Both the position numbers and the translations under genes were made by a program. Positions 1-9,261 of a stretch of 64,000 nt of DNA are shown here, in pieces. Position 1 is the first letter of the stretch. The number at the start of each line of letters is the position of its first letter. The stretch covers positions 13,044 to 77,043 of the forward strand of contig NZ_JOJE01000041.1 of the NCBI RefSeq assembly GCF_000720255.1. The letters run 5' to 3'. The stretch is from Streptomyces griseus subsp. griseus. Its GTDB lineage: Bacteria; Actinomycetota; Actinomycetes; Streptomycetales; Streptomycetaceae. The notes under the pieces were generated by a model, which saw only the letters and a program-made list of their open reading frames with translations, was not told the DNA's origin and did no database searches.

Positions 1-576
1 CGGCGCGTACCACTGGACCTTGGGGTCGCGGAAGTCCCGGGAACCGATGTCGATGACGGGATTGCCCTGGTACTTGGTCCAGGTGCGGCCGCGGTCGGTG
101 CTGTAGGCGAGGGACTGCGACTGGATGCCGGTGGATTTGTCGTGGCTGGTGTAGATCGCCACCATGGGCGGGTTCTCCCTGGTGCCGAAACCGGTGGTGT
201 TGTTCTCGTCGACGACGGCGCTGCCGGAGAAGACCATCTCCTTGTCGTCGTGCGACAGGGCGAGCGGCAGTTGCTGCCAGTGGACGAGGTCCGTGCTCAC
301 GGCGTGGCCCCAGGACATGTCGCCCCAGGAGTTGCCATTGGGGTTGTACTGGTAGAAGAGGTGGTATTCGCCCTTGTAGTACACGAGGCCGTTGGGGTCG
401 TTCATCCAGTTCTTCTCCGGCGTGAAGTGGAACTGGGGACGATAGGTCTCGGAGTACGGCGCGGTGTCGGCCGCGGCGACCTGAGGGGCGAGCGGGGCAG
501 CGGACAGGGCGCATACGGTTGCCACCGCCGCGATCATCCGCACGCGGGCAGGCCGGGGTACACGTCCAGAGCTCAT
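1..576 (-). CDS. Secreted GH32 fructan hydrolase (levanase/inulinase type), N-terminal part, cut by window edge
   Basis: The reverse strand is open from an ATG at 576 to base 1 (192 codons, no stop), so the 3' part lies outside the window. The first ~36 residues are a signal peptide (Arg-rich start, hydrophobic core, AxA-like end), so the enzyme is exported. The GH32 nucleophile motif WMNDPNG follows at about residue 57, then YHLFYQYNP, and FRDPKV near the cut, which carries the GH32 transition-state stabiliser Asp. GH32 enzymes hydrolyse beta-fructosides (sucrose, levan, inulin). The neighbours (fructokinase-like gene, sugar ABC transporter, LacI regulator) and a shared operator at 678-691 fit fructan use. 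Exact specificity cannot be set from the N-terminus. Confidence 0.88.
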   Translation of the reverse strand, partial: MSSGRVPRPARVRMIAAVATVCALSAAPLAPQVAAADTAPYSETYRPQFHFTPEKNWMNDPNGLVYYKGEYHLFYQYNPNGNSWGDMSWGHAVSTDLVHWQQLPLALSHDDKEMVFSGSAVVDENNTTGFGTRENPPMVAIYTSHDKSTGIQSQSLAYSTDRGRTWTKYQGNPVIDIGSRDFRDPKVQWYAP

Positions 577-677
577 GGCGTCTCCTGTGCTGCGGCCGTC
601 CACGCGGCAGAGCCTGCGATGGCCGGTCCGGACATTACGCCCTGGTCCGCGACGACGTCCCCGCCGCCGACCAGAGG

Positions 678-691
678 TGTCATCGTTGACA
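678..691 (-). promoter_or_regulatory. LacI-type operator in front of the GH32 gene
   Basis: Read on the minus strand this is TGTCAACGATGACA, a 14-bp near-palindrome (arms TGTCA/TGACA) with the central CG typical of LacI-family operators. The same sequence occurs at 1896-1909, and 13 of its 14 bases at 1912-1925. It lies about 100 bp upstream of the GH32 start, so it probably links that gene to the LacI regulator at 5074-6105. Confidence 0.75.
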
Positions 692-772
692 TCGAGTTGC
701 CCGATGATGGACGCAACTCGGCCGACGCGTCAACGGTTCGGCCGGGATCGGCGGTTGCGGGACGCCTGCCCC

Positions 773-1735
773 TCAGGCGTGATCGGTCGTCGTGAGCGGC
801 GCCAACTGGCTCTGCCACGGCGGGTTGGGGCCGGGGACCGAGCAGGTCAGGGCGGCGACCCGGGCGGCGAACGCGCAGGCCTGCGCGACGTCGTCGAGGC
901 GGACGTCCGTCAGCCGGCCGCCGAGGAGTCCGCGGGTGTCGAGGTGGTGCAGCAGCCCGGCAGTGAAGGAGTCGCCCGCCCCGACGGTGTCGGCGACGCT
1001 CGTCGGTACGGCCGGCACGTGGACCCGCTCGCCGTCGAGCGAGGCCAGGGCGCCGCCGGCGCCGCGAGTGATCACGACGAGACGCGCGCCGGCCGCGTGC
1101 CAGAGGTCGCAGGCCTGCTCGGGCGGAGTGCCGGGCAGCAGCAGTTCGAGGTCGTCCTCGCTCAGCCGGAGCACGTCGGCGAGCTCGCACCAGTGGGCCA
1201 GCCGGGCGCGGTAGACCTCGGGACGCACCAGCAGTGGCCGGACATTCGGGTCGATACTGACGGTGGCCCGGGAGGCGGCCGCCGCCAGGAAGTCCTCCAC
1301 CACGGCCGCGCCCGGGTCCCGGACCAGGGCCAGTGATCCGGTGTGCACGCAGGCGGTCCCGGTCAGGTCGACACGGGCCAGTTCCCCGGCCGTCCACTGC
1401 CAGTCGGCGGTGCTGTCGGCGTGGAAGGAGAACGCGGCCTGCCCCTGGGCGTCCAGTTCCGCCACGGCCAGCGTGCTGGGTTCCGTGGCTGTGACGGCGT
1501 TCGAGAGGTCGACGCCCGACGCCTCCAGGTGGGCGCGGAACAGGCGGCCGAACACATCGCCGGACAGGCGTGCGAGGAAGCGGGCCGGGGTGCCCAGCCG
1601 GGCCAGGGCCACCGCCGTGTTCGCGGGTCCGCCGCCGGGCAGGACGCGCAGGGCGAGTTCGTTGGAGGCGCTCGCTGGTTCGGCGAACGCGTCCGCGACG
1701 CACTCCCCCAGCACGGTGATCTGACGCGGTCTCAT
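773..1735 (-). CDS. PfkB-family sugar kinase, probable fructokinase
   Basis: 320 residues from ATG 1735; a longer open frame upstream has no conserved sequence. It carries both PfkB signatures: GGGPANTAVALARLG near residue 28 and DTVGAGDSFTAGLL near residue 250, the latter holding the catalytic Asp and anion hole. The family phosphorylates sugars with ATP. The product probably makes fructose 6-phosphate (or fructose 1-phosphate) from fructose released by the GH32 enzyme and imported by the ABC transporter. It reads in the same direction as the GH32 gene and is divergent from the transporter. The substrate is inferred from context; ribokinase-like activity is possible. Confidence 0.85.
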   Translation of the reverse strand: MRPRQITVLGECVADAFAEPASASNELALRVLPGGGPANTAVALARLGTPARFLARLSGDVFGRLFRAHLEASGVDLSNAVTATEPSTLAVAELDAQGQAAFSFHADSTADWQWTAGELARVDLTGTACVHTGSLALVRDPGAAVVEDFLAAAASRATVSIDPNVRPLLVRPEVYRARLAHWCELADVLRLSEDDLELLLPGTPPEQACDLWHAAGARLVVITRGAGGALASLDGERVHVPAVPTSVADTVGAGDSFTAGLLHHLDTRGLLGGRLTDVRLDDVAQACAFAARVAALTCSVPGPNPPWQSQLAPLTTTDHA

Positions 1736-1852
1736 GGGCTGCTCATCTCTGACGGGCGTACGGGCCTGCCGGGCACGTGGTGGGGTCACGTGCGGCGAGC
1801 TACGGGTGGGCGGGGGCCGGGAGCGTTGCCGATTTGTGACGGGTGAAGGGCA

Positions 1853-1882
1853 TTGACGTTTCCGGGAGACGGAGTCCATCAT
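1853..1882 (+). promoter_or_regulatory. Candidate promoter of the sugar ABC operon
   Basis: A good -35 hexamer TTGACG is at 1853-1858. About 17-18 bp downstream is a poor -10 (around CCATCAT, 1876-1882). The two LacI-type operators start 14 bp further on, where a repressor would block initiation. Confidence 0.35.
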
Positions 1883-1895
1883 CCTCGCCATGCAG

Positions 1896-1925
1896 TGTCA
1901 ACGATGACATAAGTCAACGATGACA
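1896..1925 (+). promoter_or_regulatory. Two tandem LacI-type operators upstream of the ABC operon
   Basis: TGTCAACGATGACA at 1896-1909 is followed by AGTCAACGATGACA at 1912-1925, the same orientation with starts 16 bp apart. Both match the copy at 678-691. They sit between the divergent kinase and ABC-transporter genes, so one repressor could control both directions. The presumed ligand-responsive factor is the LacI protein encoded at 5074-6105. Confidence 0.8.
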
Positions 1926-1985
1926 CCTCGGGACGGCATCCTCCGATGCCGGCCGCGCCGCTCGTGATCCCGCAGGAGTCGTTTC

Positions 1986-3002
1986 ATGTCTCGCACCCCT
2001 CGTCTGCCCTCCTCCCTCCTCCGAGCCGCCGCCTGTACGGGTATCGCGGCCCTCACCCTGACGGCCTGCGGTTCCGGCTCCGGATCGGGTTCCTCCAGCA
2101 CTGGTTCGGGCGAGGTCAAGGTCGGCCTGATCACCAAGACCGACACCAACCCGTTCTTCGTGAAGATGAAGGAGGGCGCGGAGAAGTCCGCGAAGGCCGA
2201 GGGGGTCAAGCTCATGACCGCGGCCGGCAAGTTCGACGGTGACAACGCCGGTCAGGTCACGGCGATCGAGAACATGGTCGCCGCCGGTGTGAAGGGCATC
2301 CTGATCACCCCGAGCGACTCCAAGGCGATCGTGCCCGCGATCGAGAAGGCGAAGGCCAAGGGTGTCCTGGTCATCGCCCTGGACACGCCGACCGAGCCGC
2401 AGAGCGCGGTCGACGCCCTCTTCGCCACCGACAACCTCAAGGCCGGCGAGCTGATCGGCGAGTACGCCAAGGCCGCCATGAAGGGCAAGTCGGCCAAGAT
2501 AGCCGCCCTCGACCTCGCGCCCGGCGTCTCCGTCGGCGTCCAGCGGCACAACGGTTTCCTGAAGGGCTTCGGCGCCACGGACAAGGACGTCGTCTGCGCC
2601 CAGGACACCGGCGGCGACCAGTCCAAGGGCCAGACCGCGATGGAGAACTGCCTGCAGAAGGCGCCCGGCATCAACGTCGTCTACACGATCAACGAGCCGG
2701 CCGCCCTGGGCGCCTACACCGCCCTCAAGGCCAAGGGCCGCGAGAAGGACGTACTGATCGTCTCCGTGGACGGCGGCTGCACCGGCACCCAGGCGGTCAA
2801 GGACGGCAAGATCGCCGCCACCTCCCAGCAGTACCCGCTGAAGATGGCCGCCGAGGGCGTCAAGGCCGTCGTGACGTACGCCAAGGGCGGCAAGAAGGCG
2901 TCCGGTTACACCGACACGGGCGTCACCCTGATCTCCGACAAGGCGCAGGACGGAGTCGCGTCCAAGGACACCGCCTACGGCCTGGACAACTGCTGGGGCT
3001 AA
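1986..3002 (+). CDS. Sugar ABC transporter substrate-binding lipoprotein (RbsB/FrcB type)
   Basis: 338 residues. The signal sequence ends in a lipobox LTAC with the lipidated Cys at residue 28, followed by a Gly/Ser linker, so the protein is anchored outside the membrane. The mature part is a type-1 periplasmic binding fold (KVGLITKTDTNPFF start, later DGGCTGTQAVKDG) as in ribose/fructose binders. An AGGAG ribosome site is at 1974-1978. It is first in an operon with permease and ATPase. With GH32 and kinase genes alongside, fructose or a short fructan is the likely ligand. Confidence 0.88.
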   Translation: MSRTPRLPSSLLRAAACTGIAALTLTACGSGSGSGSSSTGSGEVKVGLITKTDTNPFFVKMKEGAEKSAKAEGVKLMTAAGKFDGDNAGQVTAIENMVAAGVKGILITPSDSKAIVPAIEKAKAKGVLVIALDTPTEPQSAVDALFATDNLKAGELIGEYAKAAMKGKSAKIAALDLAPGVSVGVQRHNGFLKGFGATDKDVVCAQDTGGDQSKGQTAMENCLQKAPGINVVYTINEPAALGAYTALKAKGREKDVLIVSVDGGCTGTQAVKDGKIAATSQQYPLKMAAEGVKAVVTYAKGGKKASGYTDTGVTLISDKAQDGVASKDTAYGLDNCWG

Positions 3003-3052
3003 GAGGACCCCTCAGCCGGCCCCGAGGACCGTACGTTCGCCGCATTCCCCCC

Positions 3053-3105
3053 GAGCGGGGCGGCCGCCCCAGCACCTCCCCGACCGGGACGGCCGCCCCC
3101 CGCTC
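3053..3105 (+). terminator. Intercistronic GC-rich hairpin between binding protein and permease
   Basis: GAGCGGGGCGGCCG at 3053-3066 pairs with the C-rich arm at 3090-3105 (two extra C residues). It sits in the 150-bp gap after the binding-protein stop. Such hairpins often raise the level of the binding protein over the permease, by partial termination or 3'-end protection. No T-tract follows, so partial read-through is more likely than full stop. Confidence 0.5.
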
Positions 3106-3152
3106 CCTTTGTCCTGGCGACAAGGGCTTCTGTCTCCCGACAAGGACTTCGC

Positions 3153-4162
3153 ATGACCGCCACGTCCACGCCCCCGAGCACTTCCTCACCGTACGCGGAG
3201 CTCAAGGCACCGACCACGGCCCGCAGACTGCTCACGGCACCGACCACCGGCCCGCTGGCCGCACTCATCCTGGCCTGTGTCTTCTTCTCCTTCTCCTCCG
3301 ACCAGTTCCTCACCGGCGGCAACTTCTCGCTGATCGTGCAGCAGGTCATGGTCGTCGGCACCCTCGCCATCGGCCAGACCTTGATCATCCTCACGGCCGG
3401 CATCGACCTGTCGTGCGGTGCCGTGATGGCGTTCGGCAGCATCGTGATCGCGAAGATGGCCGCCGAAGGCTCCGTGCCCCCGCTTCTCGCCATCGCGCTG
3501 GGCCTGGTCGTCTGCGGCGGATTCGGGCTGCTCAACGGGCTGTTGGTGCAGAAGATCCCGCTGCCGCCGTTCATCGTGACCCTCGGCATGCTCAACGTGG
3601 CGTTCGCGCTGACCCACATCTACTCCGAGGAGCAGACGGTCACCAACCTGCCCGGCCCGCTGACGGCGCTGGGGCAGACCTTCCCGCTCGGCCACACCGA
3701 CATCACCTACGGCTCCCTGGTCACCGTCGCCCTGTTCCTGCTGCTCGCCTACGCGCTGAGCAACACCGGCTGGGGCCGGCACGTCTACGCGCTGGGCAAC
3801 AGCCAGGAAGCGGCCCGCCTCAACGGCATCCGCACCTCCCGGCTGACCATCGGCATCTACACGGTGGCCGGCCTGCTCTACGGCATCGCCGCCCTGCTGC
3901 TCATCTCCCGCACCGGAGTCGGCGACCCGCAGGCGGGCCAGACCGACAACCTCGACAGCATCACCGCCGTGGTCCTCGGCGGCACCAGCCTCTTCGGCGG
4001 CCGCGGATCGGTCCTGGGCACCTTCATCGGCGTCCTCATCGTCGGTGTCTTCCGCAACGGCCTGCAGCTGATGGGCGTCGCCTCCATCTACCAGACCCTG
4101 ATCACCGGTGTCCTGGTGATCCTCGCGGTGACCGTCGACCAGATCTCCCGGAAGAAGGCACG

Positions 4163-4166
<4 letters not shown>
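3153..4166 (+). CDS. Sugar ABC transporter permease (RbsC/FrcC type)
   Basis: 337 residues of mostly hydrophobic sequence with about eight to ten membrane segments. It contains the conserved sugar-permease stretch LTAGIDLSCGAVMAFGS and a C-terminal AVVLGGTSLFGGRGSVLGT loop, the usual BPD_transp_2 signature. The start has an AAGGA site at about 3141. The stop overlaps the ATPase start by four bases (ATGA), which shows translational coupling. It forms the channel for the sugar brought by the lipoprotein. Confidence 0.9.
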
Positions 4167-4999
<833 letters not shown>

Positions 5000-5073
5000 C
5001 GACGAACGCAGCACTCCCAGGTTCCGGCCGAGGCCGCGGCCGGAACCGACGAGCACAGGAGACCGTTTCCTCC

Positions 5074-6105
5074 ATGGCAGCGAACCGCCGCCCGACCCTG
5101 GCAGACGTGGCCCGAGAAGTGGGCGTCAGCGCCAAGACCGTCTCCCGCGTCCTCAACGACGACGGACCCGCGTCGCCCCGGACCAGGGAACAGGTTCTCG
5201 CCGCCGTGGCCAAGCTGGGGTTCCAGCCGAACCTGATGGCCCGCAACATCCGCGTCGGGGGGCCCGACACCACCGTGGGGCTGGTCATCCCCGACCTGGG
5301 CAACCCGTTCTTCGGCGCCGTGGCCAGCAGCATCGAGGACACGGTCCGCGACCGCGGTCTGACCCTGCTGATGGGATCCTCCGCGGACGACCCCGAACGG
5401 GAACGCGCCCTGACGGACAAGTTCCTGGCCCGGCGCATCAGCATCCTCATGGTCGTGCCGTCCGTCGGCGCCGACCACGCGCACCTCAAGACGCACCGCG
5501 CCGGGGGGCTGCCCGTCGTCTTCATCGACCGTCCGGGAGCGAGCCTGGCCACGGACAGCGTCGTCAGCTCCAACCGGGCGGGCGCCCACGAGGGTGTCGC
5601 CCACCTGATCGCCCACGGGCACCGGCGCGTCGGGTTCATCGGTGACCTGCCCACCCGGCTCTACACCCGGCGCGAGCGTCTGGCCGGCTATCGGACGGCC
5701 CTCCAGGAGGCCGGTCTGCCGTACGACCGCTCCCTGGTCACCAACGCCCATGACCAGCACGGTGCTTCGGCCGCCACGTCCCAGCTGCTGGCGCTGCCGG
5801 ATCCCCCGACCGCCCTGTTCGCCGGCAACAACATCGTCGCGCTGGGGATAGTCACCGAACTCGCCCGCAGCGGGCGCAAGGACGTCGCCGTGGTCGCCTT
5901 CGACGACGTGGCGCTCGCCGAGGCGCTCGAACCGGCCCTGACCGTCGTCGCGCAGGACCCCGATGAGATCGGCAGGGCCGCGGCGACCACCGCACTGGCC
6001 CGCCTGGACGGCGACCGCTCCCGCGCCGGCACCGTCACCGTACCGACCCGGCTGATCGTCCGCGGCTCGGGCGAACGCCCCGCCCCGGTGCTGCAGGAGG
6101 CCTGA
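5074..6105 (+). CDS. LacI-family repressor of the fructan/fructose regulon
   Basis: 343 residues. The N-terminal helix-turn-helix (PTLADVAREVGVSAKTVSRVLN, residues 8-29) and hinge are typical LacI, followed by a sugar-binding core (TVGLVIPDLGNPFF). It follows the ATPase gene by 74 bp in the same direction and has an AGGAG site at 5057-5061. The three matching operators at 678, 1896 and 1912 have the central-CG form this family binds. It is therefore the likely repressor of the GH32, kinase and transporter genes, and of itself through the operon. Confidence 0.88.
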   Translation: MAANRRPTLADVAREVGVSAKTVSRVLNDDGPASPRTREQVLAAVAKLGFQPNLMARNIRVGGPDTTVGLVIPDLGNPFFGAVASSIEDTVRDRGLTLLMGSSADDPERERALTDKFLARRISILMVVPSVGADHAHLKTHRAGGLPVVFIDRPGASLATDSVVSSNRAGAHEGVAHLIAHGHRRVGFIGDLPTRLYTRRERLAGYRTALQEAGLPYDRSLVTNAHDQHGASAATSQLLALPDPPTALFAGNNIVALGIVTELARSGRKDVAVVAFDDVALAEALEPALTVVAQDPDEIGRAAATTALARLDGDRSRAGTVTVPTRLIVRGSGERPAPVLQEA

Positions 6106-6436
6106 GCCGGAGCCGGCCCGCGGACCCGTGGTCGGGCGCCGTTGTGGCCGGGGCGGTGGTGGAGGCGGCCGGTGAAGCGGTGATACACGCCGAGGACCGC
6201 CGCCTGGGGTGTCTGTGTCGACTCAGGTCTCCTCGGATCGTCATCGGCCTCCCACGATCCCGCCCGTCGCCCGCCGCGACCTGAGTGGCCGTACTGAAGT
6301 CCGCACCGTGGAGTACCCCGTCTGCACCCGCGTGGCCACGGCCAGGCCGAACAAGCCAATGTTGTGCATTTTCTTGACGGCAGTCATCGAAGAGCCTAAT
6401 TTCGCGGTGTCCTTCCCCCGGTCAAGGGAGACCGTG
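6106..6436 (+). other. 331-bp intergenic region with a promoter
   Basis: The first ~240 bases are GC-rich with no recognisable gene. The last part is less GC-rich and holds the promoter at 6374-6402 and the ribosome site AAGGGAG at 6424-6430. Confidence 0.6.
6374..6402 (+). promoter_or_regulatory. Sigma-70-like promoter of the transporter/hydrolase pair
   Basis: TTGACG (6374-6379), a 17-bp spacer and TAATTT (6397-6402) form a strong housekeeping-type promoter by Streptomyces standards. It lies 35 bp upstream of the MFS start, with AAGGGAG in between. Confidence 0.6.
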
Positions 6437-7789
6437 ATGCCCCCGTCCCCCCTCGCATCCCCGCCCCCGAACCGCGAACGAACCCGGCAGCTGCGCCGCG
6501 TGGCCCTGTCCGGACTGCTCGGCACCGCCGTGGAGTTCTACGACTTCCTCGTCTACGGCACCGTCGCCGCCCTCGTCTTCGGCGAACTGTTCTTCCCCGG
6601 CGCCGACCCCGCCGTGGGCACCATCGCGGCGTTCGGCACCTTCGCCGCCGGCTATGTCGCCCGACCGCTCGGCGGCGTCCTCTTCGGTCACTTCGGCGAC
6701 CGGCTGGGCCGCAAGTCCATGCTGCTGCTGACCATGGGTCTGATGGGCGGCGCCAGTTTCCTCATCGGTCTGCTGCCCACGTACGACACGATCGGTGTGT
6801 GGGCACCGGTCCTGCTGATCACCCTGCGTGTCGTGCAGGGCGTCGCCATCGGCGGTGAGTGGGGCGGTGCCACGCTGATGGTCGTCGAGCACGCCGGGGA
6901 TCGGCGGCGCGGACTGTGGTCCAGCTTCACGCAGATGGGAGCACCGCTCGGCTCCCTGCTGTCCACCGCCGTCGTGACGTTCGTCGTCGCCCTGCCCAAG
7001 GACGAGTTCGCGGCCTGGGGTTGGCGTGTGCCCTTCCTGCTGAGCGTGGTGCTGCTCGGCGTGGGGCTCTTCGTCCGGCTCAAGGTAGTGGAGAGCCCGC
7101 TGTTCGCCGAGGTGAAGCAGGACCGTGCCGAGTCACGGCTGCCGGTCCTCGACGTGCTGCGCCAACCTCGCCCCGTGCTCCTCGCCTGTTGCGTCGGCAT
7201 CGGCGCGTTCACCGCCCAGTCCCTGCTGACCAGTTACCTGATCGCGTACGCCACCGGCATCGGCTACGCCCGCCCGCAGGTGCTCACCGCGCTCACCGTG
7301 TCCGCCTGTGTCGCCCTCGTCGTGCTGCCCTGCGCCTCCGCGCTCTCCGACCGGGTCGGCCGCCGTCCCGTCGTCCTCGCCGGGGCCCTCGTCTCCGCCG
7401 CGCTCGCCTTCCCCGTGCTCGCGCTGGTCGACTCGAAGTCCCCCGGGCTGCTGATCCTCGCCGTCGTCCTCGGCCACGGCATCGCCCAGTCCACGATGTA
7501 CGGCCCGCTGGGCGCGCTGCTCAGCGAGATGTTCGGCACCCGGGTCCGCTATACCGGCGCCTCTCTCGGCTACCAGAGCGCCACCCTGATCGGCGCCGGC
7601 TTCTCCCCCATGATCGCCGGGAGCCTGGTCGCCGGGAGCGGCAACGGCACCCCCGTCGCGCTGCTGGTGTGCGGGGGCTCGCTCATCACCGCGCTGACCG
7701 TCTGCTTCGTACGCGAGACCAGCCGCACCTCCCTCACCGGCACCTCCGAGAGTCCCACCGCCCCCCACTCGCAGGAGATTTCCGCATGA
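6437..7789 (+). CDS. MFS transporter of the metabolite:H+ symporter (MHS) family
   Basis: 450 residues from ATG 6437, chosen because AAGGGAG lies seven bases upstream; an open extension to 6209 lacks any conserved sequence. Twelve membrane segments are expected. The N-terminus has the MHS signature GTAVEFYDFLVYGTVAALVF and the loop FGHFGDRLGRKSML. Relatives import organic acids, shikimate, proline/betaine or citrate by proton symport. The next gene, a secreted hydrolase, overlaps by 4 bp, suggesting the pair release and import the same compound. The substrate is unknown. Confidence 0.85.
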   Translation: MPPSPLASPPPNRERTRQLRRVALSGLLGTAVEFYDFLVYGTVAALVFGELFFPGADPAVGTIAAFGTFAAGYVARPLGGVLFGHFGDRLGRKSMLLLTMGLMGGASFLIGLLPTYDTIGVWAPVLLITLRVVQGVAIGGEWGGATLMVVEHAGDRRRGLWSSFTQMGAPLGSLLSTAVVTFVVALPKDEFAAWGWRVPFLLSVVLLGVGLFVRLKVVESPLFAEVKQDRAESRLPVLDVLRQPRPVLLACCVGIGAFTAQSLLTSYLIAYATGIGYARPQVLTALTVSACVALVVLPCASALSDRVGRRPVVLAGALVSAALAFPVLALVDSKSPGLLILAVVLGHGIAQSTMYGPLGALLSEMFGTRVRYTGASLGYQSATLIGAGFSPMIAGSLVAGSGNGTPVALLVCGGSLITALTVCFVRETSRTSLTGTSESPTAPHSQEISA

Positions 7790-9210
7790 CGAGCCCCACC
7801 CGCACGTCCGCCCCCACCCGCAGCCGTGTCCGCGCCGCCCGGCGCACCGCCTGCGCGGCGGCCCTGCTGCTCGCCGTCACCGCCCTGCCCACCTCCGCGG
7901 CGGCGGCCACGGCACCCCCGAGCCATGTCGAGGGCCGGCTCCCGTCGGGCGCCACGTACGTGATGGACGTTCCGGCCGACTGGAACGGTACGGTCCTGCT
8001 GTTCAGCCACGGCTACACCCCGGCCGGCGCGCCCAACCCCGCCCAGGACGCCCCCGAGGACGCGACGAAGGCGCTGCTGCTCGGGCGGGGCTACGCGCTC
8101 ATCGGCTCCTCGTACGCCACCACCGGCTGGGCGGTGACGGACGCGGTCCCCGACCAGCTCGCCACGCTCTCCGCCTTCACCGACCGCTTCGGGGCGGCCC
8201 GTCGCACCATCGCCTGGGGCCGGTCGTACGGCGGACTGGTCACCACCGCCATCGCCGAGCGGCACCCGGACCGGATCGACGGCTCCGTCTCCACCTGCGG
8301 TCTGGTCCACGGCGGCGTCGCCAACTGGAACAACACCCTCGACCCCGTCTTCGCGCTCAAGACACTGCTCGCCCCCGGCTCCGGCATCCCCCTGACCGGG
8401 CTGCCCGATCAGGCGGCCGCCTCGGCCGCGGCCGACACCCTGACGAGCGCGGTCGACTCCGCGCAGTCCACGGCCGCCGGACGGGCCCGGATCGCGCTGG
8501 CCGCCGCCCTGCACAACATCCCGGTCTGGAACCAGCCGACGCAGCCCCGGCCGGACCCCGACGACTGGGACGCGCAGCAGATCAACCAGTACGGAGCGGT
8601 CAAGGGCCTGCTGAAGACCGCCGCCTTCAACTGGCGGCAGGAGGCCGAGGTCCGGGCGGGCGGCAACATGTCCTGGAACACGGGCGTCGACTACGCGAAA
8701 CTGCTCGGCCGGTCGTCCGTGCGCAAGGAGGTCACCGAGCTGTACAAGAAGGCCGGTCTCTCCCTGCGCGGCGACCTCGCCACCCTGAACCGCGCTCCGC
8801 GCATCAGCGCCGACCCGGCCGCCGTCGGGTGGCTCAGCCGCACCAGCTCCTTCACCGGCCGGCTGACCAAACCGCAGTTCAGCGTCCACACCACCGGCGA
8901 CGCCCTCGTCCCGGTGCAGACCGAGAGCGCCCTGCGCCGGGCGGTCACCGCCACCGGTTCGGCACCCCTGCTGCGTCAGGCGTACGTCGACAACACCGGC
9001 CACTGCACCTTCAGCCCCGCCGAGCACCTCGCCGCCCTGCGCACCCTGGAGGACCGACTGGACACCGGCACCTGGCGGGGAACCGACCCCACCTCCCTCA
9101 ACTCCCGCGCCGCCGCGGCCGATCCGACCACCCCGGCGCGCTACGTCACCTACCGCCCCACCCCGTACCTGCGGCCCTACGACCTCGCGCACCCCGCCGA
9201 CGGCCGGTGA
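7786..9210 (+). CDS. Secreted alpha/beta-hydrolase coupled to the MHS transporter
   Basis: 474 residues. The start ATGA overlaps the transporter stop. A signal peptide covers about residues 1-42 (twin arginines near 19-20, hydrophobic AALLLAVTAL, then SAAAA). The fold shows the oxyanion-side LLFSHGY at about 71-77 and the nucleophile elbow GRSYGG (Ser147). The late conserved His is in NTGHCTFSP, giving a plausible Ser-Asp-His triad. It resembles secreted Streptomyces esterase/peptidase-like hydrolases. Coupling to an importer suggests it cleaves an extracellular ester or amide whose product is taken up. Specificity cannot be read. Confidence 0.75.
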   Translation: MTSPTRTSAPTRSRVRAARRTACAAALLLAVTALPTSAAAATAPPSHVEGRLPSGATYVMDVPADWNGTVLLFSHGYTPAGAPNPAQDAPEDATKALLLGRGYALIGSSYATTGWAVTDAVPDQLATLSAFTDRFGAARRTIAWGRSYGGLVTTAIAERHPDRIDGSVSTCGLVHGGVANWNNTLDPVFALKTLLAPGSGIPLTGLPDQAAASAAADTLTSAVDSAQSTAAGRARIALAAALHNIPVWNQPTQPRPDPDDWDAQQINQYGAVKGLLKTAAFNWRQEAEVRAGGNMSWNTGVDYAKLLGRSSVRKEVTELYKKAGLSLRGDLATLNRAPRISADPAAVGWLSRTSSFTGRLTKPQFSVHTTGDALVPVQTESALRRAVTATGSAPLLRQAYVDNTGHCTFSPAEHLAALRTLEDRLDTGTWRGTDPTSLNSRAAAADPTTPARYVTYRPTPYLRPYDLAHPADGR

Positions 9211-9261
9211 CGCGGCACGGCCGCCCGCCGCGGGTCCGGTGGGCGGCCGTACGCTTGCCGA

